This document shows, in pieces, positions 21,376-33,145 of a stretch of DNA of 64,000 bases. The translations under genes were made by a program, and so were the position numbers. Each line of letters opens with the position of its first letter. Position 1 is the stretch's first letter. The DNA lies in NCBI GenBank assembly GCA_038277395.1, contig CM076192.1:128895086-128959085 (forward strand). Direction: 5' to 3'. The notes beneath the pieces are model-generated. The model was not told the origin of the DNA, made no database searches, and saw only the letters and a list, made by a program, of their open reading frames with translations. Origin of the DNA: Dryocosmus kuriphilus (Eukaryota > Arthropoda > Insecta > Hymenoptera > Cynipidae).

Positions 21376-21539
21376 TCCGTAGCAGACTCATCTTCGTAGA
21401 CAATGTCTTGACCATTATGAGAATACTGCAAAGACGTCACAGCTACTGCGCCAGCCAGCAGCATTACATTTTTGTTATGTGTAAAACTAAAATAGAAAAA
21501 TTTATTATTATTTGATAAACTTCTAGTTATAGTAGCCGC

Positions 21540-24500
21540 AGAATTATGAACAGTTACATATATTTAAAAACATTTTTAGAACATATTTTTCATAAATATT
21601 GTGATTCTTCTGTGTTGCAAAAGAAAATAAATAAATCTTACAAAATTTAGAAAGCATAAACCATATTCTAGTAAAGGATTTTTAATATTTCAAATTTTTA
21701 AAAATAATTTATTGAAAAAATATATTATTAGAACACTAAAGAAAAAAATAAAGTTTTAAAAACATAAACGAGACTCTTAGTAAAGCATTTTTAATCTTTA
21801 AAGCCTTTTGAAAATAAATGTATGAAAAATATTTTATTACAACCACTAGAGAAAAAAATAAAATTTTAAAAAATAAAATTTAAAAAAACGAGGAAAAAGT
21901 ATTGAGCAAATTTTATCAAACATATTTATGTATAACAATATCTACGAGTCAAAATTTTAAAAAACTTCTTAACCAGAAGAATCATAGGGAAAATTGTTTA
22001 GAAATATTTAGAGTAAAAGGAAAATGGAAATTTTTTTACAATATTTCAAAAAATTGTACAACAGCATCTATAAGGCAATATTTTCTACTCTTTTAAATCT
22101 TATTGAATATATTGTGGAAAACATGTTTAAAAAAAAAATATTTTGCCAGTTTTTTAAAAAAAAACGTCAGTCACAGTTTAATGCAAAAACTTTTCTAATA
22201 TTTTAAATCAACTATAAACAGTTAAAAATTTGTAAATATTTTTAAAAATTATTTTTGATAAAGATTGTGATTTTTCTGTGTGCTGAAAAATAAAAGAAAA
22301 CGTTTTAGAAACTTTTAGAAGCCATAAACCAGACACTAGTAAAGAATTTTTAATCTTTCAAATTTAAAAAAATAAATGATGGAAAAATATTTTATTAGAA
22401 CCACTAGAGAGAAAAAAAATTTTTAAAAACATAAACCGGACTCTTGTGAATCATTTTTAATCTTTAAAACCTTTTAAAAATAAATTAATGAAAAATATTT
22501 GATTACAACCACTAGAAAAAAAAATAAAATAAAATTTAAAAAAGGAAAACGAGAAAAATGTGTTAAGCAAATTTGGTCAAACATACATATTTAAAAAATA
22601 TCTACGATTCAAACTTTAAAAAGACTTCTTAACCAGGAAAATAAAAGGGAAAATTGTTTTAAAATAGTTATAGTAAATAATCAAATAAAATTTGAAAAAG
22701 GAAAACGAGAAAAACGTGTTAAGCAAATTTTACCACACATACATATTTATAAAAATATCTACGATTCAAACTTTAAAAAGACTTCTTAACCAGGAAAATA
22801 AAAGGGAAAACTGTTTTAAAATATTTGGAGTAAATGGAAAATGAAAAATTTTTTCCAACGTTTCAAAAAAGTGTACAACAGTATCTACAAGAGAACATAT
22901 TCTACTCTTTTCAATCTCATTGTACCTATATATTATGACAAACATGTTTAAAAAAAATATTTTACAAGTTAAAAAAAAAATATATCAATCACAATTTAAT
23001 ACAAAAGCCTTTCCAATACTGTAAATCAATTATAAACTGTCAAATATTTGTAAGTATTTCTAAAAATTATTTTTGATAAAGATTGTGATTCTTTGTCTTG
23101 AGAGGGAAAAGAAAAAAGTCTTACAAAATGTTAAAAACCATAAAAACAGACTTCAGGAAAGCTTTTTTAATCTTTCAACTTTTTAAAAATAAATGATTGA
23201 AAAATATTTTATTAGAACCACCATAGAAGGAATAAAATTTTAAAACCATATACCAGACTCTAGTAAATTATTTTTAATCTTTAAAACCTTTTAAAAATAA
23301 ATAAATGAACAATATTTTATTACAATAACTAGAGAAAAATTAAAATGAAAACATACAAAATATCAAACATATTTATCAAAGTATCTACGATTCAAACTTT
23401 AAAATGACTTCTTAACCAGGAAAATAATAGGAAAAATTGGTTAAAAATATTTAGAGTAAAAAGAAAAAAAAGTTTACAACATTTCAAAAAAAGTGTACAA
23501 CTCTATCTATAAGAAATCATTTTCTGCTCTTTTAAATCTTACTGGTTAAATTGTGACAAACATGTTTTAAAAAATATTTTATAAGCTTAAAAAAAAAAAC
23601 ATTAGTCAATATTTTTATCCGAGTTATAATTTTTTTTTTTGTTCTCCTGAATAGAATTTTCAAACATTGTTTGTATTATGCTTCGTTGAAATTTCTTTGC
23701 TTCCAATTATGAAAGAATTTTCAGCTTTTATTAAAATTAAAAAACGAATATAAAAATCAAAGGATTTTATCCGCACAAAAAATAGTGCTAGAGAATGTAG
23801 AAAATGATTGACGACCAATGGAAAAATTTTCATTTTTTGTGATAAAAGTTTTCCCATAACTAATTTTCTTGCGAAAAATTTAAATTTTCGAAATATTGTC
23901 CGTGGCTTTTTCTTTTATGAAACATTTGTTGGACTGATTGAAATTCGTGGTAGGAGCTACCTTTCTAATTCAATGCAAAATTTATAGAATTAATGCTCGT
24001 TTGAAAGAATTTTTGCATCGAAAATTAATGACAAAGACACACTGCTTAAGTAATTTTTATTTTCCATAACTTTATGCAAAAATGTCAGTGGAGAATTTGT
24101 TTAAAAATTATTTTCAGTTGTAAATTTTGTCCACGCAGAGGAACAATACTTTTACAGAAATTTGAAAATAAACAAACCTTTATGTGACATGAAAAAAAGC
24201 TTTAGTGGTAAACGCTTTTCTTAAAAATAATTTTTTTTCTGATTAATGCTTCCACCTCCTGCATGCGAGTCCTACTGTATACCTGAAAATGCAGATCATA
24301 CAAAAAGCATATGTCTAAACCGGTTTCAGCTTTGCCAACACCATCCCCCACTCACATGCACGCCTATCAATGATTTTTTCTTGTTGCGGGAAGACCGACA
24401 GACAATAGGAAACTCGTCGCATATGCAATTTCTAGGAAGCACGGTTAATTGTATTCATTGTTTGATCGCAGGAAAACCGGTTTACGTACATGTATGACAA

Positions 24501-26585
24501 AATGCTTCTTCCTACGATCACCATCTGTGACTTTCCCCACCAACACTGTGATGTTTGGGAAAACCTTTCTTTCTATTTTTCACTTGCATGTAACAAAACC
24601 GGTTTATGTGCATGTGTGGCATATATGCACTTCCCACTCCCGCCACCTACGGCTTTCCTCCTCCAAACTGCATCACCGCTCATCATTCTTTGGAAAATTA
24701 TTTTGAAATTTTAAAGATTTTTCTGACACTTTTTCTGAAAATTTCTTTGAAATTTGTCACTTAGTTCTCTATTTATTTTTTTGTTTTTATTTTTTAATTT
24801 AAAAATTTAAAAAAAAAATGTATATGCTTATTACATTATTGGCAAAGCTTTTGATAGAAATTGTTTTGGAACATTATTCGAAAACAAGTATGAATGTCCA
24901 TTTGTCAAAAAAATTGTTTCCAAAAAAATTATCATCAGAAGAGGGGAGGGCTTGATAATTGAGCCTGCACGTTTATCGTACTGTAATTAGAGGAAATTTT
25001 ATTTTAAACTTATTAACAATATTAACATAGAGATCGATATTTGCTTTCTCAATGCTAAAACTTTCATGCAGTCATTTTTCTTACGTAAAACAAAAATTAT
25101 AGAGAAATATTGTATGGATCATTTTTCTTTTTGATAAGTTTGAGCAATAATGATAGTGAAAAATTTGATTAAAATTTATTTTCTGTTTTCAGTTTTGCCC
25201 ACTCAATGGAGCAATACTTTTACAAAAACTAGAAAAACTTTTATAATCGTTGGAAAAATTAGTTTTTGTAGTAAAACCTTCCCTGGAAAGTAATTTTTTG
25301 AGTTTCATGATTCAGTTTCTAGCATGTAGCATCTTATTAACAAAATGTCAACCAAATTTAAAAAATTTTAAATAATGTTTCAAAAATACCAACGCAAACA
25401 ATTTCTTAAAAAGTTTTTATTTTGTACACATGAAAATCCGGTTTATACAAAAGAAACACATATGAACCGATTTTAAATTTTTTAACACACTACCCTCTAT
25501 CTCGTGTATACCAGTCAATGGTCTTTTCTTGGAGAGTGAAAAGCCTTGTTATATCCACGTTTTATACATGTAAACTAGCAGAGATAAAATATTTCTTACC
25601 AGACATATATATTTTTTTTTATTCCCCTGAATAGAATTTTCAAGCACTGTTTGTATTATGCCACGTTAAAAATTTTTGTTTACAGTTACGAAAAAAAGCT
25701 TCAGTTTTTATCAAAAAAAAAAAAAAAAAAAAAAAGAAAAACCTACAAATAACAGGATTTTTCCGCATTAAGAATAATAATAATGCTAGAGAATGCAGAA
25801 AAAAACTTGACGACCAACGGAGAAATGTTCATTTTCTGTGATAAATGTTTTCTCAGAACTAACGTTCCTTGCACAAAATTTTAATTTTGGAAATATTATT
25901 TATGGTTTTTTCTTTTACGAAAAACTTGTAGTATTGGCTAATATTCATGGTAGGATCTGCATTTCTAATTCAATGAAAAATTTGTAGATATTTGAAACCA
26001 GCAGTTAAAAATGTTTATCGTTTAAAATATTACGAATATCAAACAAACGCTTTATTTTTCAGACGCGGCACACAATTCAGGGCACATGTTTCTTTGCTTA
26101 ATTTCCAGAAAATATAAATTCTTTTGTGTAATTTATAGATTTGTTCTTTTATTCGCTTTAAACATGTGTGTCCTTTGTTCAATTTTTAAGAAATACGAAT
26201 TATTTTTTGTGTGATTTATAACTACCAGGTGTTCCTTTTTATGATTTCTGAAAAAAATAAGGATGCTCTAGAGTTTTATTGATTGATCCTTTTGTGCAGA
26301 ATGTAATCTTTGTTTAATTCTGAAAAATACGAACTCATATGTGATTTATAGTTTACACATGCTCTTTTGTCCGCTTTTTTAGGGGGGGAAAAATTTTTCT
26401 TTGTTGATCGTTACAAAGAAATTTACACACATGCACACATGTGAGAAATATTACCGTTTCCCACGCTCATCGACTATGGACTTTCCCCCTCCAAACATCT
26501 ATTCAACCCACTCCACATATGGTTTCGTATATAAACGCGTACAAACAAGCAGTCTACATCATTTGTATTTTTATATCTGAAAGAA
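21540..26585. repeat. Repeat-filled inner and middle part of the right arm
   Basis: Mirror of 13853-18900: the tandem array lies at about 21540-23580, and the X, Y and ACCGGTTT-bearing blocks at about 23600-26500. No further gene is supported. Confidence 0.65.
26528..26555 (+). promoter_or_regulatory. Core promoter of the 319-residue gene (right arm)
   Basis: TATATAAA at 26528-26535 is followed about 20 bp later by GCAGTC, close to the arthropod initiator TCAGT, and the ATG lies at 26589. The same arrangement is mirrored in the left arm. Confidence 0.55.
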
Positions 26586-26588
26586 ATC

Positions 26589-27548
26589 ATGTCGCAGTCT
26601 AATAACAGTGCAGTAGAGGTAGAACCAGCGCAAAACTCTCAGTTTTCAAAGTCAACGGCTACAGAAACGAAGGATGTGATGACTGAAACTAATATCGCTG
26701 TTCCTGGATCGTCAACAAGAAAACGGATCAAACCCAAGACTACACCTCTTAAACAAGTTCTTACTAAGGAAGCTTTAAAACGTTTAGTCCTTCTATCTTC
26801 AAACACGATAAAGAGAACTTCACAACAATTGATTTTACCTACCATTTATGGACTTAACCAATCATTTTCCAAATCAATTCTAATCGGTCTGGAAGTTCAA
26901 TCGTATGGAAAATTTCTACCAGTAATTAAACTTATGAACAGTACAGGTAGTGGACTTGCCTTTGACTCTGAAACCTGGACAAAACTGCAACAACATATGG
27001 ATATAATAGAGGCATACTTTTCTTTCGGAGATTCACCTTTAAATCTACAAACTATCCAGCTGGGAAAATACCGACTAGTTTTCACGACTGCTCACGGGCA
27101 CAAAGCGATACTCTTCACGGACATCAAAAATGACGACCCTGACAATGACGCGCAGCATGGTGAGGTTAGTGTAAAGAAGACAAAGATGTATACCGTGGAA
27201 GTTATTCTACAAAAGCCGACTTTCGAGGGTCTAAAAAATGTAATTGTGTGTGTCGACGAACGCTTCAGAAGAATTGAACGATTGTTAAAAAATGTTGAAC
27301 TGTGCAAGGATCTATTAATTGAAACCATTGTCAACTATATAATTTCGGAAAAAATAAACGCACCGAATGAGGATTTAATCCGACATATAATTAAATTTAA
27401 ATTTGCGTATATTAAAAACCAGGTGCAAGTTAAACTAGAGAAAAGTTTCGTCGAGTTATACTTTGAAATAGTATTCTTAGAACTTACATCTGTCTTAATC
27501 TCATACATTACAAGCGAAGTGGAACTTCTTCTGTCTACACGCACTTGA
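26589..27548 (+). CDS. Unknown 319-residue protein of the palindromic element
   Basis: Intact single-exon frame with TATA and initiator-like sequence upstream and AATAAA at 27594-27599 downstream, so it looks expressible. Residues 1-45 are polar and low-complexity (SQSNNSAVEVEPAQNSQFSK), then RKRIKPKTTPLKQVLTKEAL is basic. Residues ~80-150 form a compact region with GKFLPVIKLMNSTGSGLAFD followed by ETWTKLQQHMDIIEAYF. The arrangement of strand, Gly/Ser turn, W..L helix and I...Y faintly recalls the ssDNA-binding PC4 fold (GI-L....W..L...I..I). The C-terminal ~110 residues are predicted mostly helical (RRIERLLKNVELCKDLLIET and onwards). No signal peptide or membrane segment is seen. I do not recognise the family; a DNA-binding or replication partner of the element's polymerase is only a guess. 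Confidence 0.7.
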   Translation: MSQSNNSAVEVEPAQNSQFSKSTATETKDVMTETNIAVPGSSTRKRIKPKTTPLKQVLTKEALKRLVLLSSNTIKRTSQQLILPTIYGLNQSFSKSILIGLEVQSYGKFLPVIKLMNSTGSGLAFDSETWTKLQQHMDIIEAYFSFGDSPLNLQTIQLGKYRLVFTTAHGHKAILFTDIKNDDPDNDAQHGEVSVKKTKMYTVEVILQKPTFEGLKNVIVCVDERFRRIERLLKNVELCKDLLIETIVNYIISEKINAPNEDLIRHIIKFKFAYIKNQVQVKLEKSFVELYFEIVFLELTSVLISYITSEVELLLSTRT

Positions 27549-27879
27549 ATATGAAAATGTATTTTGATCTTTGACCAGTTTTTTTGGTATTTAAATAAAT
27601 AATTAAAAACAAATATAGTATTATAATTCTTACCTGTCACTTAAGATATTTTAAGATAATTCTTTTTAGTCTTAATTAGTAAATTAAATAATATACGTCT
27701 ATTAAGTACCTACATTATCTCTCATTCTAGAAAGTATAATTAACATAATTAGTATTTTAATTACTCCTGTCCCATTCCACGTAGGCTTTGTCATCTGAAA
27801 AAAATACCATCCCCTCTCCTCTCAGGTCAATCCTCCCCAATACAGCCAAAATTCATAACTTCCCCCTCCACACCAATTT

Positions 27880-28155
27880 GACGACTCTCATTATCCAATC
27901 ACAAAAAACACACACCCACTCCTTTTCAATTACTCCCCACCCTCTCGACCAATCAGGAGAGACCACACCCTTCCATTACCCCCACTCCTTGTAATTTAGG
28001 CATAGTCATTAACCAATCAGGAAGGACACGCCCCTTAATTACCCCCCACTACTCTCTAAGTACCAACTTACGTCGACCAATCATAGAGAAGCCACGCCCA
28101 CTCATTACCCCCACTCCTTCCCCTAGGCTCCGCCCTCGACCAGTCAGAGGCCGTC
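27880..28155 (-). repeat. Terminal ~63 bp repeats, five copies, right end
   Basis: Mirror image of 12291-12560: CCAATCA motifs alternate with CCACGCCC/CCACACCC and ATTACCCCCACTCC blocks on the plus strand. Confidence 0.8.
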
Positions 28156-28174
28156 CTATAGCTCGGGTTATCTA

Positions 28175-28406
28175 TTTTATGAACTCCTAATAACTGAATT
28201 TTACCTGAAGATGATAAAATGATAGGAAGCCGGTCAACATGTTCTGTACCATTAACATCGGACACTAATTTTCCGTCGAAATATAGTACATTATTATCAG
28301 TTTTCAAATTATTCTTCAGGTCCAACGTCATTTCTTTCCGGAATTTTTCCCGTGCTCGGTGAGTAGTCAGATGACGGAAGTTAATATTTGCACAATCAAC
28401 TTTTAG
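28175..28406 (-). pseudogene. Transposase of the large transposon, second exon, cut off
   Basis: Begins after the intron and carries NVLYFDGKLVSDVNGTEHVD then RLPIILSSSGKIQLLGVHK. I recall this block (WDGK...D..G...VDRLP.. .SG...LLGVPK) from a large family of arthropod transposon proteins with an RNase H-like layout, whose next motif is normally an FDTT..NTG block. Here the frame runs straight into the palindromic element at 28174, and that next block is not found anywhere. The downstream part of the gene resumes at 12265. Confidence 0.6.
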
Positions 28407-28455
28407 GCTAGAAAATACAGCAGCGAAAATGTAAGTCTCTATTCTACTATACTCA

Positions 28456-28918
28456 CGTTAGCTCTATCTAAAGCCGCAGCAGGCTCTGGTGTCATTATAT
28501 AAACTTTGGGAAGTTGTTGTTTTTGTTGTTGTGGGATTTCATCTTCAAAATCAGAGATTGAACGAGAAATATGACTTTCCAAAGATTTCTGTGTTAGTTC
28601 AGATATTTGTCTTGATATAATATGATTATCAAAATTGTTAGTAGCATTGTAATTCTCAACTGCACAAAAATCGTTAATATTATCATTATTAAACTCTCCT
28701 AAACCAAACGTACTGTTATTATTATCACTATTATTATTAATATGAATGTTCTCATAATTATTATTATCATTATTACTGTGATTATAATTATCATTGTTGA
28801 TGTCAATGTCCATGTCTTCGACATCTTCAGAAATTGGTTGAGAATTATAAGAAATAAAACCGCACCGAGTGGAAGAATTTCGTCTCAAATAAAATAATCT
28901 TTTTTCTTCATCCAGCAT
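28456..28918 (-). CDS. Transposase of the large transposon, first exon (N-terminal part)
   Basis: Opens MLDEEKRLFYLRRNSSTRCG and has a long Asn/Asp-rich middle (about residues 38-90) encoded by AAT/AAC-rich DNA, then a Gln-rich patch (PQQQKQQLPKVY). A splice donor, GTGAGTATAG on the minus strand, follows at about 28455; the acceptor TTTTCTAG is near 28407. The N-terminus shows no domain I can name. Linkage to the transposase rests on order, strand and the clean intron leading to the next exon. With the downstream parts interrupted, it cannot make a full protein. Confidence 0.5.
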
Positions 28919-28929
28919 GTTTAAAACAT

Positions 28930-29419
28930 TTGCATGAGCGATATCGAATTATTTATTTAATTCGCTATGAAAAACCCGTTTCTTTTTTTGTTGAGATTTT
29001 TACTTTTTTCTCTTACGATTGTTTTATAAATTCCTCTATCGATTGTGATTTGAGGTTAGTTTTATAGAAGAAGATAGTTTTTATCTTGTTGAGATTTGTG
29101 CCACACACCAATTTTCAAACAATTTGCCGATGGTAATTGATATGCTTTCTTTAAATGAAAAATTTTTGTGTCAGAGATAGTAAAATAAGAGCGATATAAC
29201 CTCTTTCAGAGAAGGTAATCTTTTTCCAATGAATTCCACTTGAAACATCATCAATCAAATACACTTTTTTTGCGATTATAATCACAAAATCAATCAATTC
29301 AAACGAATGTACTACTTATATTTACGGAACTTCATTTGAAAATTTTTTTACATATTTTATAGTTAATTTAAATCAATTTAACGTGTTCACATTATTTTTT
29401 TGTTCTTATAAAGTTTTAG
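28930..29419. other. AT-rich 5' flank of the large transposon's transposase gene
   Basis: No gene or repeat recognised. It lies upstream (minus strand) of the first transposase exon and may include its promoter. Confidence 0.3.
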
Positions 29420-30095
29420 TAAAATACTATAAGTAATATATAGTTCATTATTGTTATTTGTTATAAAAAATGCTTTTATGCAAACTGTTGCCAAAAAGGA
29501 ACTTTACCTCTCCTTATTAATGAAATTTTTTAATGTTTAGCAAACGATATTTGAAATTTCTTATATAAGAAACCGACGAATCATTTATTTAATAATTTCA
29601 ACCGTTTTTATTAACATATCATCGCTTATTATGTTACGTACTGATTATACTAACGAAAAAAACGTATAGCTTCAGTTTAACAGAATTTACGTGATTTTAT
29701 ACAAAACATGATAAAAAATATAAAAAATAATTTTTTTTGCAGTTTTATTGGAAAATATTCCAAATCTTTAATTAGTGTTATTTTTTAACTCTGATGTCTT
29801 TGGAACGGTTGATCTGAGGGACTTTGTCCTGAAGACTTTTTTTTAGAGCGTGAAATTTCCTTTAAATCGTTCTTTTAAGATTGTCGCTACGAGGAAACAT
29901 TCCAAAGTTATGGAAATTGAAAGATAAAAAAAAACTTCCTGTGTCATTTAAATGGTAAATGGATTGAGGCAAACCTTAATGTTGATATTCGGAGTTCGTT
30001 TTGGCGTCAAAATTTTTGTTTTCATATATGCTATCAATTTTTGGACACCATAAGAAAAAAAATAAGTCGTCTTTTTTGAAACACCCTAATATATA
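29420..30095 (-). repeat. Right inverted terminal repeat of the large transposon
   Basis: Inverted copy of 8205-8880, diverged by substitutions and small indels. The outer tip reads AAACACCCTAATATATATAT on the plus strand. Directly outside it lies the tail of the Gypsy element. Confidence 0.75.
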
Positions 30096-30378
30096 TATAT
30101 CAATGCTCACTATTACAGTCTTTGCTTCGCCATTTTGTCGGCCAGTGGTCCTTGCCTATGCAGGTGGAGTCTCCAGTATGATATGTGCGGCCATACTTGT
30201 TCGAAGTGCAGTGAAGTGGCATGTCGTTAAATAGTGTGAGCCGCTTTGGTCAGACCGATGATTCATTAGTAGAAGGTTTGCGGTATGGTGTTTCCCTCTT
30301 TTGTTGAGACTGTTGAACGTTAGTTTTGCAGAAGTTAATTTTCTTTTGTGAGGTTTTCGGTGAAAATGTTCGATTCTC
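30096..30378 (-). repeat. Partial 3' LTR of the Gypsy element
   Basis: Begins after the polypurine tract and runs to the tip of the large transposon at 30095. No second LTR is in the window to compare, so the end is inferred from the purine tract and the env stop. Confidence 0.4.
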
Positions 30379-30436
30379 CTATCCCCCTTTCTTGGAGTTT
30401 TTATCGTCCTCGATAAAGAGATGAGTGTATTTCTCA

Positions 30437-32300
30437 TGCCACTCGAACATTAGGTATAGGGATTTGTATTTGTGTGTTTGTATTTTCGTTACGCCGTGCG
30501 TTGTTGTTTTGCAGCCGTTGCATTTCCAATTCGCTCTCTGTTCTTTGCAGTGTTTGGTTCATTTTGTGTTTAGGAAGCATCTTTTTTATTATTTTTCTTC
30601 CATAGTAAACTATCGCTAACGTAATGCATATTATTATACCCAGTGATATTCTTGTTACTGCGTGATTTAGAGTTTTTTATATTGGTGCCGTTGCTCTAGC
30701 TCTAAAAGTTAATTTTCAATGTCGCTCAGTGTCTCTGCGTTATTTGTTTCTCTCTCTTGCTTGTTGACTTCAAATGTTTGACGGAGAATTGGGTGAATTT
30801 CTTGTGGGAAATTTGCTATTATTGATGAAATATTGTTTATTTTTAAGGATATTTCGGGGTTGTATATGTATTTTTCTTGACCTTTCCATATTATCATTCC
30901 CATTAGTGTGGTGCTCCTGGTTTTTGCTATGCAGCCGCTTCCTAGTCTCAGTATTCCTCATCCAGAAATATACTTTCTATTGATTTTCTCGTTCGAACAG
31001 TTTATGTTCACAATTTCAGGTACGTCGGTGGAATATAGCCAGGCTTTCAGGGACGAAATTTGGGTCCAAAATATTTTGTCTTGCATGTTAGTTCTGACGT
31101 CGCATTTCTAATAAGCCTCCTTAGATGGTTTTATTAACATTGAGACCTCACATACTGAATCTGTTGACGTTGAATAAATGGCTTGAGATGATTCGCATAT
31201 TGTGTGATATATGGAATTCTTAAAGGCGCCATAATATTCTTGATTTCTTAGAAAGTATTTTTGTTCATTGTCTGATAGCGCTATATATGGGCTTTTTGGT
31301 AGAATGTATGCTGACTCCGTTATATTTTAAATTAATTTTTGATAAATTGGATAAGAGTGCATTTTATATAATTGATAGATAGTTCTTTCAATAACAGGTA
31401 TGTCTATTGATATCAGTAGTCTTGTAGAATGTTACACGATGTCACCACGTCCTGTCTGGTGTAGGTCTTCTGCCCTGATGTTCGTGTTGGATATTGGAAA
31501 CTGATTTCTTCCTGTTTCTTTGTGTACTTCGGTGATGATTTCTTGGATCTGCTTATTTGTGATTAGAGCCGGGTGCACTTCTTTTCTTCTGCTGATAGAT
31601 TTTTGATTCTCGTACTCCTAGCCCTTCGTGAATGTTGTAAAATTCTGCTCCTATGATGTGCGTTTTTTGTCTCAGGATTCGGCTGAAATTTTTCTGTTCA
31701 GTCTGAACTTCGTTTATGCTATTCCTGTATTACTCACCTTCTTCTGATGTAAGTAATCCTACTACTGGTCCTAATATTGATCCGACTAAACCAAACATAG
31801 GGAATCATCGCTTTTGTATGGTTCTAGGTTGACTTTTGACCTCGGCCTTGTAGTTCTGAATAGCGTTGTGTCTTTCTGTCAAGGTTTCGTATTTTGCTTG
31901 ATTTTTGTTTAATTTTGATTTCACGATATCCAGTTTCGTTGCATCTCGGCAATCTTCCTCCAGTGGTGTCTTGTTGGAACAATCTTCATGGATTCGGTTG
32001 ATGTCTTTTATTAGCTTTTCATGTTGAAATTGATTTGTGATGTTTCCAACATCCAGATATATTACTATTCTCCAGTAAGTTTGAGCTATCCGCAGTGGTC
32101 CCAGCTTCTCGTAAAATAGACCCGCGTTCTCCCATAAAGGCAGGATCTCGTATATATTGGAGTCCCTATACAGGTTGGTAGTAGGATGAGAATTGCCCAT
32201 GTGAGCATCGAAATCGACCGATACCACTCCATCTGTGCATTGAAAATTATGTCAGTTATGCTACTCGTAACTTTTATTTTGCAGAAAGAGGAAAGATGAA
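30437..32300 (-). pseudogene. Env-like membrane glycoprotein of the Gypsy element
   Basis: The best-preserved part (32227-31805) includes IVIYLDVGNITNQFQHEKL and ends with a basic QKR. After a stop the hydrophobic stretch MFGLVGSILGPVVGLLTSEE follows, in the place of the cleavage site and fusion segment of insect retroviral envelopes related to the baculovirus F protein. Near 30650 the minus strand encodes a membrane span (ISLGIIICITLAIVYYGRK), then a basic, Asn/Gln-rich cytoplasmic tail ending at about 30437. Stops and frameshifts in between make it non-functional. The order (after integrase, before the purine tract) supports the assignment. Confidence 0.6.
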
Positions 32301-33145
32301 GGCAACCACCGAATCTTCTTCCTTCTTATCCTCTCATCTTTCTTTACTTATTTTATATTATTTTTATTCTTTCATTTACATAACTGGATACTGACGTGAC
32401 TATAAAGCTTAATTTATAATAAGTGAGTAAGTTAAAATCTATTTTTGTGAGGGGGTTTCTTTAGAATCATTTTGGCCTTTAAGATTTTTTTTTTAGCTTT
32501 ATGCGTATCTAGTTAATTTCATAAAATTGATTATTATTCTAAGTGAAATTAATGTAGTAAGTGTTAGGGATTTCTAGGTTTAGAATGTTTAAGTTATTCA
32601 AACTTGATTTAAAGAAGCCCAAAATTCTTTTTCTGATACCTCCTCTTTTTCATTTAGCCTTTTATTTCATTTTATACACTTATTGCAATTCTCCATTATG
32701 TGCCCCCTTACATAAAAGTACACGCAGCAGTTTACCTATTAAAATAATTTTATTAACAATTTTGATTTTTGCTCTTCACAGAATACATAGATGTCCTCGT
32801 CTATATTTTCTGTATTTCTTTTTTCACAAAAAAAAAGAATACGTATCTTCTAGCTCTATTAAAATATTTCTAGCTGCACGATAATCTGCTGCGCGTACAT
32901 GTTTCTGCCCATCACTTATTTTAATAAAATCGTTCCCGCGAGTTTTATCTTTTACAATACACTTCAGAAAGAATATCTTGCCGTTAGTTCTGCCAGTGGC
33001 CCTTTTGAGTATTTAAGGGCGGTTACTTCTCCTTTCGGTTTTAAAGGAACATCGTAGATTTGCCCCCTGAGAAATTTGGTTAAGATGCTTGACTCGCTCA
33101 TCCTGTAAAAGGAAATATTTATATTACAAAGTTGGTATGGTTAGA

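Larger units (their letters stand above)
12266..28174. mobile_element. 15.9 kb palindromic PolB-bearing element, unclassified
   Basis: Positions x and about 40440-x are complementary from 12266/28174 inwards to about 19411/21018, giving two ~7.15 kb inverted arms. The sum stays within about 12 bp over the whole length, so indels are few. The 1.6 kb core carries two fragments of a family-B DNA polymerase and a small fold-back element. The arms hold a 319-residue gene, terminal ~63 bp repeats, AT-rich internal repeats and a GC-rich inner block. No direct repeat flanks it; instead the transposase exon it hit lacks a segment. The layout recalls PolB elements and viruses with inverted ends, but arms this long relative to the core are not something I know. 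Confidence 0.8.
21018..28174 (-). repeat. Right arm of the palindrome
   Basis: Inverted copy of 12266-19411 with scattered substitutions and homopolymer length changes. Here the 319-residue gene is intact (plus strand). Confidence 0.85.
8205..30095 (-). mobile_element. Large DNA transposon with ~670 bp inverted ends, invaded three times
   Basis: The left end starts AGGGTGTTCCAAAAAAAGAC after a (TA)n tract. The right end is its complement, ending at an (AT)n tract near 30095. The arms (8205-8880 and 29420-30095) match with many differences. The minus-strand transposase pieces inside follow one another in the right order from 28918 down to about 8930, so all of this was once a single element of perhaps 4-5 kb. 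It was later expanded by a Penelope-like element, a LINE tail and the 15.9 kb palindrome. TA flanks are consistent with TA target choice, but the tracts hide the exact duplication. Confidence 0.7.

Noticed and set aside
28068..28331. C-terminal extension of the second transposase exon into the palindrome (DWSRAEPRGRSGG)
   Set aside because: Past 28174 the frame reads the tip repeats of the inserted element, so it is not part of the original protein.
8205..30095. Whole 21.9 kb interval as a single Polinton/Maverick
   Set aside because: The outer ends belong to a TA-flanked transposon with its own transposase, no retroviral-type integrase, packaging ATPase or capsid gene is visible, and the PolB part is a separate nested insertion.
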